Shown here: positions 1 to 15,142 of the stretch, one piece after another
How positions within the stretch are numbered: the first letter of the stretch is position 1
How the letters are laid out: each line of letters opens with the position of its first letter
NCBI GenBank assembly: GCA_024305405.1
Contig: JAKNDB010000068.1
Location: 4,092,501 to 4,156,500 of the forward strand
Reading direction: 5' to 3'
DNA: 64,000 nt
Origin: Dirofilaria immitis
Lineage: Eukaryota > Nematoda > Chromadorea > Rhabditida > Onchocercidae
Notes under the pieces: model-generated
Database searches by the model: none
The model's input: the letters and a program-made list of their open reading frames with translations, nothing else
Told to the model about the DNA's origin: nothing
Translations under genes and position numbers: made by a program

Positions 1-69
1 TTATCAATCAAAATAAGATTGTTTTTCCAGATATTCTTGAAATTAATAAAAGATTAGAATTAAACTAAC

Positions 70-1969
70 CGGTAACTGGATTATCACAACTTTTACTTGT
101 ACTACCACGTTGTCCACGTGCATAACTATTATGTATCTTCTTCATTTCTATAATCCGTTGATTTTGATATGCTGTAACGGCTATAAATTCCATAATTTGA
201 TCAGTGAAACTTTTCACGAACTGATATTGATTGGTTAATATCGTAGAACCATCAAGACATAATGCTGGTGTTGTATAAACTTTGTATATATATAGAATAG
301 GACGATATTTATGCATCGAAGTGAGTAATACCTGAAAAAAGTGCATCAACCATGCATTATTCATAGTACGCGAATTGCTTGACCTTGTTATTACTATTAT
401 TCTATGATTTATCTATGAAATAATTCAAGAAGCTGATATGCTGATATGTTTGTAGTAATAACTTCAATAGAAGATGTTTAGGAGAAATTAGTATTTGATA
501 ATTAAATTATTACGAAATGACTTTCAAAAGATTTACCGACACATATAGGATACTAGAAATAGATAAATGTCAGGTAAGCGTCTAAAATAATTCTTCTCGA
601 AAGACGAATCATTAAAAAGGGAGAAAAAAAGTAGTCGGATAAGATTGAAGATATTAATCAGTCAGACATCCTCACCTAGTTATATCTTTGTTATGATCGC
701 CTTCTAAGGCTCCACTGTTGATTATTATCAGCAAAGTTTTAATGATCATGGAGATGATATACATATAACATACATAAATCTCTTCATTATATGTCATTTA
801 ACAAAAACAATTTATAACATATATGATCTGTTCAAATTGCTCATTATTTGATGGATTTATTTGAACAAAATGACATGGATAAGGTGGGAAGAAGTTCAGA
901 TAATTGGCAACAACTTAACGATAAGCGATAAATATTTATGGCTTTTCTAGATATAAATATTGTTTGTACAAATGTTCGTAAATATTGATTTATAAATGTT
1001 AAGAATATTTCATGATTAAATACATTTAAATGATATATTGATTTCTTCCATATACAACTACTGTCTTTCTTTCTCTAATTTTATGAAAAAATAAAATTGC
1101 AAATATAAATTAATACTAATACTTAAAAGATAATATTTGTTTGACATATATAAAAAAATTTATTATTGACATATTATTTATTGTTTACAAAATTAACTAA
1201 CATTTGATGAGCAATCCTTGGTACTGTTTGTAATTTTAAGTTTACCAAACCGAATACCGTTATTCATCCAATATTGTCCAAGTTGTGTTGATCCATTATC
1301 GGGATAAATATATTTTGCTTCACCTTCAGGATCTCCCACAGCAGTCATATGCCATTCACCGGCTGTATATTTGTATCTTAATTAATTGAAGCTAATTAAT
1401 CAATTATTATAAAATAATTTTTACATAAATATTTCATAAAGAAAGATTTTTGCTATTGAAAATTTGAAAAAATATTTTCTAATTATTATTAATCATGCAA
1501 TTAATCTGCTTATTTTACGATTATTTATCCACAACAGATAATCAAATAATAATTAACCTTGCGCGATCACATCGACATATCTTAAGACATATGAGGTACA
1601 TTGTTTTTGATTCCAAACCATCAACAGAATATCCAATTCTCGGATAAATACATCTGGGAGAGAAAATAAGCATAAATATATCTGATATAAAATTTAATCG
1701 TATTTCGAGAATAATTTTGAAATGTATATTCTCGCAAAAAATTTTATCATCTAATATATATATATATATACATACATACATATCCTTTCAAATTTGCTTT
1801 CTTTTCGAGATCAGCAAAAATATAATGTTTACCTGCCTTTACTTGTCAGAATCATTTCATTGTTGTTACGATGAAATTCTTCCCATAATTTGCGATGCGA
1901 TATACTAATGCGAATTTTCTCGTTAGTCATCGTTAATTCGTCTTTCTGTTGTACAAAAATTTCATTCAT
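70..1969 (-). CDS. Divergent T-box transcription factor, 5' four exons (3' end outside window)
   Basis: T-box proteins bind DNA in the nucleus and control cell fate. Exons read on the minus strand are 1969-1833, 1653-1558, 1376-1202 and 331-70. All join in phase with TTTCAG/TTAAG-type acceptors and GTAAAC/GTTAAT/GTTAGT donors. The start ATG (1969) follows an in-frame stop. The 223 residues cover most of a T-box: LWEEFHRNNNEMILTSKGR (family LWxxFxxLGxEMIxTKxGR), then YPRIGYSVDGLESKTMY, GEWHMTAVGDPEGEAKYIYP, QYWMNNGIRFGKLKITN, SMHKYRP, and the diagnostic FIAVTAYQNQRI. The box begins only about 28 residues from the start. It is divergent: FPTLKV becomes YPRIGY, and the usual NPFAKGFR becomes NSYARGQRG. 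That fits the fast-evolving nematode tbx group, so no orthologue is named. Exon 4 ends at a GTTAGT donor, so at least one more exon lies left of the window. No frameshift is seen. Confidence 0.88.
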
Positions 1970-2280
1970 CACCTATCATGCTCAAGTAATATTTTTTTAA
2001 TTCTGAAATTCAAATTTACCTCTTTATCGTAATACGTTGTCAATCATTCATATCCTTCATCATCTACCGTAACCAGACTACTGTATTTATCTATAAGATG
2101 CAGTAAAGTAATTCATAATAAAAATATATTTTGATAAAACGATCGTAGCAGTTAATATGAAGTAATAGTAACCACATTGTTTTCAATGAAAAATTAAAAT
2201 TTTGATAAAATTCTTTTCTTGGAAATTCAGCAAAATGATATATTCTAATGGTAATGGTATATTCTCGAACTTGCAAATTT

Positions 2281-2530
2281 TTCTCAAGAAACTTTATACT
2301 CTTTCTCAATTCTAAACCTTCTAAAAAAGAGGTAGAAAAATTTAATAAAAAAAATTAAGCATATTGCAAATATTGGGTAAATGGCATTTAGTAATAATAT
2401 GTTTTCACGAGATTATTGATCTCGAGAACTTTTGTTCAACAAACTTTACACTCTTTCTCGATTTTGAGTTTTTAAAAAAAAAGTGTGAAAAAGTTTAGTG
2501 AAAAATTAAGCATATTGCAAATAACGTATG
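2281..2530. repeat. Diverged direct duplication, unit about 150 bp
   Basis: Two related segments, 2281-2375 and 2434-2530, share AAACTTTA(T/C)ACTCTTTCTC and end with AATTAAGCATATTGCAAAT. They differ by scattered substitutions and A-run length. No coding content is seen. Confidence 0.65.
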
Positions 2531-3739
2531 CATGATATCAGAAGAAACTTATTTTATCATTATTAAATTTTTTATCTTATTTTATTTGCTTAATTATTGA
2601 TCCTTAAATAACAATTAAAATTAAATAAACTTAAAGAGAAGAAAATAAGCATCAATCAAAGATGACCTATAACCTTATTAAAAACAATTTCTTGTCGTAT
2701 GTTGTATATGTATGTTAACAGTTTTACGATAGAACTCCACCTCTTCGTGGTAATATAAGTGGTGTAAACGAAGTGGTAAAAATTAGCATACGGTAGACAT
2801 ATTGTCTATTCGTTAAAATATCGATAAAAATATTGGATGTAATAGTAAGAAGTAAATGAATTTTAAATTAATGATAATTATAATTTTAATCATTTAAAAT
2901 AAATTAGAATTCAAAAGAGATAGCATAAAAATAATATTTGATAAATTATCAAATATTATATTATCTCTTATAAAAAATAATATTTGATAAATTATCAAAA
3001 TTAACTAATTAATTAGTCATTTTATTTAGATCTATTAATAATTTTAAATTGAAAAATAATTTTTTAATAATTTTATCAATTTTATCATATTCCTATCAAG
3101 ACAAATTTTTGTGTCTTATCATAATCTTATCAAAATAAACTTTTATCTTGCATGAATCGATAAAAGATTTCTTTTTTCCATCACGTCAGATGTCATTATA
3201 TCCTTTAGACGCAAGAATAAAATGTCATTGGCAATTTTATCATATTGAAATTGATATAATAATCGTATCTTGTAATTGAATTTTATTTTTAATTTAAATA
3301 TAGATTATCAAATTTCAAATTTTGCAATACAATTAAATTTTATTTTTTTATTTCTTATCAATATTCATGCATTATGAAATATTGCAAGATATATACAAAT
3401 TATAAATTTTTTAATCGATTTTAATGAAATAATATGAATAATGTAATTTATAAGTCAATAATAATCGTAATTCAAAATTTAATTTTGTTTTTATTTTAAA
3501 TTTGATAATCCGATAGCATAACTGACATTATCATCTTATCAGATTTTTATTTTAACATCATAGTTAAGTTTTATTTTCTCACTTCTTATTGATATAAAAA
3601 TATTGCAAAATACAATTATTATAAAATATTATGAAATGCTAATTTTTTTGTTGTTACATGGAATCATATAGATTCTTTCAAGGATTTGAAAAGAAAGTGA
3701 TATATATAAATAATTAAAAAAAAATAAGTAATGCAGCAA

Positions 3740-4045
3740 ATAATAAATGAATATGATACGGTGATATAGACGAAAGATGAATGAATATAATACTGTGATA
3801 TATACGAAAGATGAATGAATATAATATGGTGATATATATGAACATGATACGGTGACGTATATATCACCGTATACGAAAGATGAATGAATATAATACGATG
3901 ATATATGCGAAAGACGAATGAATGTAATACGGTGATATATATGAAAGATGAATGACTATAATACGGTGATATATGCAGATGATGAATGAATATGATACAA
4001 TGATATATGCAGAAAGGTAAATGATTATGATACGGTGATATAATG
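3740..4045. repeat. Minisatellite, unit about 31-35 bp, about 8-9 imperfect copies
   Basis: The core GAAAGATGAATGAATATAAT followed by ACGGTGATATAT recurs across the block with point changes and some shortened copies. The 128-residue minus-strand ORF lying over it is His/Tyr/Ile/Ser repeat translated from the satellite and is not a gene. Confidence 0.9.
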
Positions 4046-4293
4046 AGCAAAAAAAACCAACAGAACTGTTAGAAATATAAAAATGTTATTTTTCTTTTGT
4101 TATAATTTATGACACAAATATCATATGGATTATTCATAAGTCATCAAAGAGCGGCAATTGCGTTTTTTACAGAATAATATACCAGATTATCAAAAAAGAT
4201 GCGCAACTGTTTGCGAATGATCGATGACAAGTTTATATGCCGACAAAACTTTTATATAATTTCTCTTTGCTAATTTTTTTTTGTAAATAATAT

Positions 4294-4615
4294 AAATGAT
4301 AGTGTGCTCAATTGCTAATTATCAGTAATATTTTGCTAGTTTCAGATAGTATTTTTTTTTATCAATTGATTAAAATGATAGTGTGCTCAATTGCTAATTA
4401 TCAGTAATATTTTGCTAGTTTCAGATAGTATTTTTTTCATCAATTGATTAAAATGATAGTGTGCTCAATTGCTAATTATCAGTAATATTTTGCTAGTTTC
4501 AAATAGTATTTTTTTCATCAATTGATTAAAATGATAGTGTGCTCAATTGCTAATTATCAGTAATATTTTGTTAGTTTCAAATAGTATTTTTTTTTCATCA
4601 ACTGATTAAAATGAC
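4294..4615. repeat. Tandem repeat, unit 77-79 bp, four copies plus a decayed fifth
   Basis: Copies begin at about 4294, 4373, 4450 and 4528, each with AAATGATAGTGTGCTCAATT, then GCTAATTATCAGTAATATTT, then a T-run of variable length. A fifth start near 4606 has already diverged (AAATGACATAAAGCG). Differences between full copies are mainly T-run length and single substitutions, so the expansion is recent. Confidence 0.92.
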
Positions 4616-6311
4616 ATAAAGCGTAATCGCTAATCATCAGTACTATCGATATTATCTGCAATATTCTGTTAATTTAAACTGAAGTTAATTAATAGATCAA
4701 AGTGCTTAATTTCTTTTGTCAAATCTTAACTTTTTATTTTTTTTTCCATTTCTCAATTTTAATTTTTATCAAATTTCAATTCATTTTTCTTCAATTTCCT
4801 TTTTTTGAACCTTCTTTATATATTTGTTTTATTTCATTCTAAATTCAAAATTAATAACTTTGAAAATAACCAATGATTAAATCATAGCAAAATATTAAAG
4901 AAATGAACAAATTTTACAAATTTTTCGCCAAGAAATTGATAATAATTATAAAATTCCTTCATTGAAATAAAAAATTAATTAAGGCAAAAATAACGACCGA
5001 TTATTATTTTTATTCATAAAATTTATTCCTCAATATTAACTCCGATTGAATAAAAAAGCTTGAAAATTTAATTAGAATTAAGCAGTACTCGAGAAAATTT
5101 GATTTTGATACTTTTTAGAGATGAGAAATTTGAACAAATACCTTTTTGAAATTTGTTTCCTGATTATTTTTATAGAATTTTTAATTATCTCGAGAAAATT
5201 ATGCATATGTATGACTTGTTTCTTGAAATTGATTTAAAAAATTTTACATTTCCTCGATTATTTTTATCAATATTCTTAATTATCACAAAAAATTCTATTT
5301 ATATTTTGCATATCATGCTAGATTTTTTCTTGAAATTTTTTCATTATTGAAAGAAAAAAACTCATTTTATTTGAAATTATTAGATATTCGAATTAATTCT
5401 AGTCGAGATTCATATGTTTATTCTAGTCGAGATTCAGATGTATTACTCAGTCAACCGATAATTCGCGGAATCATCATCTCATTTCATTTCATTAATTCAT
5501 TAATTTGATGAAACATCATAGCATATTTCAATTTGTTTATCCATCCATAAAATTATAAACAATATTATTTCGTTCGTTTTTTCTTTTTTGTCATCAAACA
5601 TTCTTCAACTCTATAACTTCAATATGATGTTTTATCGTCATGCGACAACTATTATCACAGTCGGTGGCCTCTACTTTTACCGTCCATTAACGCTTGTTAT
5701 CAAAAATTTATTACCGTATACAAAATATTTCCTTCCCTTCTAACATATGGGAGCATATTTGGTAAGTTGTTAAATTTCCTCTCTTTTTTCTTTTTTTTTA
5801 TCCACAAAAGATAATTATTTGATCGCTAAGGACAATCAGATAAGTTGGCGCCTACCAATCTGATCATTTTGCGTTCTACGATAATGATGATAATTATCAG
5901 CTGCGATATTTCATCATCTATGACGTCATTAATGTTAAAATATTAAATCTTCTTATATCATATTTGTTATCCAGATACCTTTATCTCCGTAAAATCTATG
6001 AAAATTTACATATTAATTAAAAAGTTGATAAAGTATCAAATATCAAGTAGCAAAATAATGATTACAGCATATCTTTGTAGTGTAGGAAAAAAATTAGAAA
6101 TATTGTAAATATTTTTTAGAAAATTAGAAATAATTTAAATTGCATAATTATTATTTCTTACACAAAATAATCTAATCATAACGAAATTAAATAATTTAAT
6201 TAATTTAATATGAAATAACGAAAACATTACTGCTACAAGTGAAAAGATAAAATTTGATAGTTTTTAACTTACAAAAATGGAAATGAAAGAATTCTATTAT
6301 ATAACGACATT

Positions 6312-6485
6312 AAATTTTGACTAATATAGGATTATGTGATGATTATTATAAAATTATACCATGATTATTTAATTTTGAACTATATGATGAATTTAAATTT
6401 TGATTAATAAAAGATTATATCGTGGTAGCAATGTGATTATTTAATTTTAAACTACATGATGAAATTAGATTTCGATTGACATAAA
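6312..6485. repeat. Two diverged tandem copies of about 80 bp
   Basis: TGATTATTTAATTTTGAACT then ATGATGAATTTAAATTTTGA is followed by a second TGATTATTTAATTTTAAACT then ATGATGAAATTAGATTTCGA. This is an old local duplication with no coding content. Confidence 0.5.
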
Positions 6486-7781
6486 ATTAAATTGTAATTA
6501 TTCAATTTACTTTTAATAAAATAATGGCCATTTGGTTTTTTTTTCCAATGCAAGGAATAATGTAACAAAAATTAATTTTTACTTAAATAATATGAATTTT
6601 TCTTTGATTACATATTTTGCAACAATCTTTGAATAAATTAAAAATGAAAAAGTTTTTTAAAAAATCTCATTGATATATTTTTTAAAATCATTTTCATTGT
6701 TGCAAGCAAATATGTATGGTGAGTTATTAATTTAAAAAAAATGCATCAATACATCTATTAGTTAATTTTATTAAATTTTTAAAACAATTAATGAATTTAT
6801 TAATCAATAATTAGTCTTCAATAATTGAAGGATTTTTTTGTTTAATCATATTAAATATAATGATAACTAAAATTTTTAATTAATTTTATTTTTATAATTG
6901 AAATATGCATCGACTAGATGATTCAATCGAATTATTTTTTCAATAGTCTTTATACGAATACTTAAAATTTTGATTCAATTTATAAGTCTTTCAGTATTTT
7001 CGAAAAATTATTCAAAAGCTTTTTTGTTTATTGAAAAAATAAAATTTCAAAAATTTCAGTTCTTTTTATCGGCGCTATTATTTTTATGTTGCAAAGTATG
7101 ACTGACAATATGGTTTCACATGAAAATTTGAATTTAATGCATGATGAAGAGGTTTTGTAAATTAATAATGAAAATTTTGATAATTATATTGCTATGATTA
7201 TTATTATTATTATTATTATTATTTAATTATTACTATATTATTAATAGTTATTTAGTGAGAAGAAATATTTGCATTATATTATGATGTTAAAATTTTAGAA
7301 ATATTCATATATACGTATACGTACACAGAGATACGTATACGTATATATATACATATACGTCTTATAAATTTTGATAGAAAATTCAATTCTAATGAATATA
7401 GCTATGTTATCATTATTATTCTTGAATCATCAGGAATAATATAATTTCTTAATAAATATTAGTAATTTTACTAAATAAAATGTTATTTAAAATTTATTTA
7501 AAAATATCAAACTTTTGTTGTGATAGAGTTGAGATTAAAAAGTATAATATTTACGCTTATAAAAGAATCAGAAAACTTATCGATAAAAATTAAAGGGATG
7601 AATAAAATTGATGATAAGTTTAGCTTTGATAAATATTCCATCACACATATATTTATATTAATAACATTTATTCTTATTATAAAAAAAAATTCTTTTAAAA
7701 TAATACAAAAATTTTTTATTACAAAAGTATCGACATTTTTGTCGACAATCATATTTTCAACGAGGTGATTATTATAAAATT

Positions 7782-8604
7782 ATGCGAATTAATAAAGCAG
7801 CACGAAATGAATTTGTTATGATACAAGTAGCAAAAGTAAACACCGATTGCAAGTAAGCTTATTTGTATTAAAAATTATAAGCCATTTCATTATTCCATAT
7901 TACGTGTATTTTACGTCTTCCCTCTTAAAGTACCATCTAAATCATAAATTATCACTATAAATAAATGAGTGAATAAATAAATATATGCAAAAATGTATAA
8001 TGGATAAATATGAACTATTTTACTTTAAGCTTTCAACTTATCGCTGTTTCAAATTCAAATGACGAAATGACGGTGCGAAATATATTTCCCACCGATCATC
8101 TCAATCAAAATATTATCATTCTGGTCAATGTTGCATAATTTTTCATAAGCATAAAACTATTTGTTATTGTAGTTATTTGATAAAAATTTTTTCTCTGATC
8201 TTTTGTCATCATAAATCAATTCATTATTAATATTTTGAATATCAAGAAGTCGAAATATGAGATGTTGGATAATAATCTATAAGATGATTCTGAAATATAT
8301 TCTTATGAAATAATTGATTATTCTAATTATTTAATATTTTATATTAATGCAGATAGCATGCAGTAAATTATTACGTCAAGCCAATTATTTTCGTATTTGG
8401 TATCATTCTGGTGGAATTTTACGAAAAAGACCACATGACGATTCAGAAGGTTTGAAATATGTACAAATTATACCGGAACCGAAATGTAAATTCGACAAAG
8501 AAAAAGAAATGAATCGAAGCGTAGCATTTGTACATTTCACTATATTACGGATGCGATTACCCGTAATCATTTTTGAAATTTCAACAATCCATTTAATACT
8601 TTAG
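7782..8604 (+). CDS. Small two-exon gene, function unknown
   Basis: I do not recognise this protein. Exon 1 (7782-7835) is 18 codons starting MRINKAARNEF and ends exactly at a GTAAAC donor in phase 0. Exon 2 (8353-8604) opens after TTAATGCAG in phase 0 with IACSKLLRQANYFRIWYHSG, continues through RKRPHDDSEGLKYVQIIPEP and KCKFDKEKEM, and reaches a TAG. The predicted protein is 101 residues: basic in the middle, hydrophobic at the C-terminus. Its mixed composition and the matching splice phases argue for a real gene. An alternative donor (AGC then GTAGCA, near 8522) could splice out the hydrophobic tail into an exon I did not find. It lies 2.5 kb upstream of the RED gene on the same strand. It could also be a fragment of a larger gene. 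Confidence 0.45.
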
Positions 8605-11111
<2,507 letters not shown>

Positions 11112-11126
11112 ATATTTTGTTTTTAG
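11112..11126 (+). promoter_or_regulatory. Probable spliced-leader trans-splice acceptor of RED/IK
   Basis: AATATTTTGTTTTTAG ends 28 bases before the RED start codon. No upstream exon with a matching donor is visible, so in a nematode this is most simply the SL1 addition site, giving a 28-base 5' UTR. This is inferred from position and consensus. Confidence 0.55.
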
Positions 11127-11154
11127 GGAATATCATCGTTGAGTTGTTTTAATC

Positions 11155-14100
11155 ATGGAAGCGGATTTAAAGGAGCTTTTGGGTACTTCATCTTCTGCTG
11201 GGTAAAATTTCTTCTTTTTCAGCATGATTAGACAATTTGGTCTCGTTTTATTAATATTATGGATTAAAGAATGAAGTATTTTCTGCTAAACCTAGACCAT
11301 ATAAGAGGAAGATAATTTTCTTTTGGTATAAATTATTGTTTGATCGCATATCAATATGTTAATTTAGTTCATTTGCAAACTCATCGAACTGTTGTTAATT
11401 AGTCGTTATTTTTATGTACTCTCAACTGATGAGATAATTTTTATTTTTTTCATATTTGTCGCTCTTATAATCTCATCCATTATAAAGATATGGAGAATTA
11501 TTTCCTCTCAAAGATTGTTTTTGAAGGAATCATTCTTTTATGCGAAATGCGTCAACGGGAACGTTGCGTAACGAGGATTTTCGTCAACTTTTGACAAAGA
11601 AAATAACTCAAACATCTACAAACGTAAATGGAGCAGCACAAACACAGTCTACTCATTCATTCAGTCATCGGCAAGCTGCTGAGTGAGTTATTTTATTGAT
11701 TAACTCTTCTATACAATCAGGAGGGAGCTCACGATATATTATATATCAAGCGAAGAAAAACAGGTTTATGTTAGTTTCTTAGTGTCTAATAACTAATGGT
11801 AAAGATCATTTGCATTAAAAGGTAGTGAAATATTATTTTGAATGTTTAAAGCGTGTTAAAAATTATATGAAGAGCATATTTTGTTTATAGTTCAAAAAGG
11901 AGCCATGGTAATGGTACCAAGACGAAGAAACAAAAAGAGCGAAGTAGTATGGATGATGAAGACGACATATTTGGTTCGTGTCAAGCATATTAATTTACTG
12001 ATGATTGAAGGAAAGTGAGATATGTCTTTTAACATGAGATAGAGAAGACGGAGAAGTAAAATTAATTCTTATTTGAATCTTTATTAATGATGACGTCACT
12101 GTAGTTGTAACATATTTTAAGCACTATTGTAAGCAGAAGGTAAATGATGTTACAGGACCATCAAATTTGAATGAAATTTTAAAAAATTATCGTGATCGAG
12201 CAGAAGAAAGACGAAAAGGAATTGGAAAGGATGACAATATCGATGATTTGCATGCAAATAATGCTTACCGAGCAGTACCTAGTGATGTACGTGCAACAGC
12301 TGATGCGGCACAAAGAAGGAAACAAGCTATTCAGGTACTTTCCTGTTTACATTCTCACTCAAGAGTTATAGGAAATTTATGAAAAAAAACATCATCTTTA
12401 TCAGTGATACAAAGAAATTAATAAAGAACAAATTCAGGAGAGTAAATATCTTGGTGGTGACATGGAGCATACTCATTTAGTGAAAGGTTTGGACTATTCG
12501 TTGTTACATAAAGTTCGTTCAGAAATAGCTATGAGAGAACAGAAAAGTGATGAAGCATTGGAATCACAGTACAGTGTAAGCTATAACTATTTATTGGATG
12601 ATTTTTAATGATTTATTTTTGCATATGCAAGTTATTTTCAAGTAAAATATGCTTAGTTTTTTATTTTTGTGGTGATCAAAAAGACTTTATTATTATAAAT
12701 TAATATTTTCATATTTTGTCTTATTGCTTTAAAAGATTTATACTGAGATTATTGAGTTTCTCTATCTTTTCAGAAAGACAGCCAGAAAGGTGAACCACAA
12801 TCAGAAAATCGTATGGTTCGAAACATTCATCGAGCGTTATTCCAGAATGAACTCCCTGTATGTAATGAATTATTTAGGTAAGATTGCTACAACATATTTG
12901 TCTTCGTAATCTTGTTTTTTAAAAAAGTCTTTTCAATCCAATAGTTGAGAATGAAAGTTTAGGAAGGGTCGCATGGCTTATGTAGTAGATTTGGAGGAGG
13001 AAGATAACGATTTACCTACAACACTGCTACGCTCCGTTCATGATTGTCCTGTAACAGAAAGTACTCATGATATCAACACCAGTAATATGCTTATTCAGGT
13101 AACTCAGTTTCATTTTGGTCACAGTAACTCAGTTTCATTTTGGCTATTATGATTACTTAATCAAAATTTTTCTGACTACTTACAATTTCAGAAACTTACA
13201 CAAGTTTTATCATACTTGCGTGCCGATACGCAGAAGAAAAAGAAAAAGTCGAAGGCGCGACCGAGGAACATACTAAGATAGCGTCACAACCAATATTTGA
13301 CGATCAACGTGATTTTATTATTTCTAGGAATGATCGTGATCGAGAACGACGGGACAGAGATCGGAAACGTCTGAAACCTTCTTCGTAAGCGTTAACATTA
13401 TATTTTCCTTCATGCAGTTAGCTGTGAATTTGCCGACAGTTCAAATATGACATGATTTCATTCCCAACACTATTCTTATTTCTTTTTTCCGAGTGTATTA
13501 TTATAATATTTACTATCAAGAAGGCTGATGTCTTATCGTCGATAAATTATTAATATGCCTAGAAAAGTCCCGCTTGCAAAGTCATACAGTTCTTATTAAT
13601 ATTTAAAATAATCTATTATCACAAATTATTTTTTAAATGAAATCATCATTCCTTTTTTCCGTTTGTTCAAAGTCATGTAAAAAATCTGGCTTACAATTGC
13701 AATTTTTTCAATTTTGCACGATCCAATCTTAACTATGCACACATTTCTAATTTTAAATTTAGGTACTTTGATGATCGAGAGCCGGATCGTGACAGAGATA
13801 AGAATCGTGATCGTGACAGGAATCGTGATTACGAAAGAGGCAGAGATCGAGATCGGGATCGAGAACGTCGTGGGCGAGACGACGAAAGACGCGGTGAACG
13901 TCGAGAAGTAGTGAAATCAATCGAGAATGATGCTCCATCGGAAAAGAAGAAAAGAATGCCCATGGAAACAGAAGGTTATGCGGAATGTTATCCAGGTGGT
14001 ATGTATGAGGCTGCTGGAGAAAGTGATGATGAAGCTGATTATTCAAAAATGGACATGGTTAGTAAAAATAGATATCCCTTTTATATTCCTAATAAAGGTA

Positions 14101-15040
14101 CCGTTCAATAATAAAGGTACTGTTAAATAATCAGTAATCAAGCCTCTTCCGCTCATCCCTTGGTTAACCAGAAAATATTATCGGTATTGGTGATCAGGTA
14201 TAAAGAATAATGAAAATTTTTGCTTATAGGATGATGTAAGTGGAAGAACCGCTAAATTTTTGTTTTCAGGAATGCAATTTAAAAGAAATAAATTTTCAGG
14301 GTAATAGGCGAGGTCCAGTGAAACGTTGGGATTTTGATGATCACGAAGATTACGAGAAATATATGGAATCGAAGGAAGCCATGCCGAAGTACTGAGTATA
14401 TCAAAATTAGTTAATTATACTGAGGCAGATTGCAAAATTATTTTTTGAATTGAAAAAAGCAGCGATTAGCCGTATAAATATCTGCACTAAGTTGAAATAT
14501 TTTGTGCATGTAATCGTTGGGAAGATCTTAGACCTTTAGGAAACCATCATTGCGATTGTCGCAATCATTATTATTTGTATAAGGAAATTAGTCATATTTC
14601 GGGATATGTTAAAGAGTCTTCGGTTTGATATTTTTTTGTGTTTTAGAGCGGCATATCAGTTTGGAGTGAAAACAAACGACGGACGGAAGACGAGAAAGAG
14701 TGCTCCTGATCGAGAAAAACATAAATTGGATCGTGAATTCTCCGAAATAACTAAAATACTTGAAAAGCGAAAAATAGAAGGCCATAGATCGTAAGTTTCT
14801 ACAGCGAGTTAAGTTTGAAAATAGGACAAAATAATGCCTTTACTGTTGAAACTTGTTTCTTGAAAGTTGGAAGTAATCCAGAGAAGTATTCCGAAATTGG
14901 TGGAAATGCGAATTACACTAGATTATTATTTAAATTTTTCATTAGTTTTATAAATTTGTGCGGTTTTAAATCTCAATTTTTTTGAAAGCCAACTTTGTTT
15001 TAAAAATTTCAGGGATATTGCCAAACGAATTAAATACTAA
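11155..15040 (+). CDS. smu-2: RED/IK spliceosomal protein (SMU-2 homologue), 12 exons, one apparent frameshift
   Basis: RED (IK) is a nuclear spliceosome component that partners SMU1 in the B complex; the C. elegans homologue is SMU-2. Exons: 11155-11201, 11527-11682, 11891-11973, 12156-12334, 12438-12575, 12774-12877, 12963-13098, 13192-13384, 13763-14057, 14300-14388, 14647-14790, 15013-15040. About 530 residues are encoded. Family landmarks in order are NEDFRQLLT, NYRDRAEERRKGIGKD, QESKYLGGDMEHTHLVKGLD, GRMAYVVDLEEE, KLTQVLSYLR, a run of alternating Arg/Asp (the RED repeat), GYAECYPGGM, ADYSKMDM, KRWDFDDHEDYEKYMESKEA, AAYQFGVKTNDGRKTR and the C-terminal KRIKY. All junctions join in phase except inside exon 8. 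There, within A-runs at 13237-13247, the frame shifts by one base and a stop (TAG) follows unless one A is assumed missing. The rest is fully conserved, so sequence error is likelier than a dead gene. Confidence 0.95.
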
Positions 15041-15136
15041 TATTAGTATTGCTGGTGGAATACTTTTCACGAGTGTTTTGGCGTAGTTGTTTCGCACTTG
15101 AATAGTTATGTATTTTTTATTTTTTGGCTTGCTGTT

Positions 15137-15142
15137 AATAAA
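15137..15142 (+). terminator. Poly(A) signal of RED/IK
   Basis: AATAAA lies about 97 bases after the stop codon, within the normal range for a nematode 3' UTR. Confidence 0.6.

Larger units (their letters stand above)
1970..7781. other. Gene-poor spacer between T-box gene and small + gene
   Basis: I found no exon with convincing codon structure here. The DNA is very AT-rich and holds several tandem or diverged repeats listed separately, a short (TTA)n run at about 7198-7224, and an alternating purine-pyrimidine stretch (repeated TATACGTA) at about 7310-7360. The promoter of the T-box gene should lie just right of 1969, but no clear element is visible. Confidence 0.6.

Noticed and set aside
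3664..4050. 128-residue minus-strand ORF rich in His, Tyr, Ile and Ser
   Set aside because: It is the translation of the 31-35-bp minisatellite; the protein repeats with the DNA and has no independent coding signal.
7507..7768. Overlapping 81-82-residue ORFs on both strands
   Set aside because: AT-rich stop-poor DNA giving Ile/Lys/Phe-rich translations, with no splice sites or family motifs.
13759..14046. 95-residue minus-strand ORF
   Set aside because: Antisense of the Arg/Asp repeat exon of RED; low-complexity His/Leu/Asp composition.
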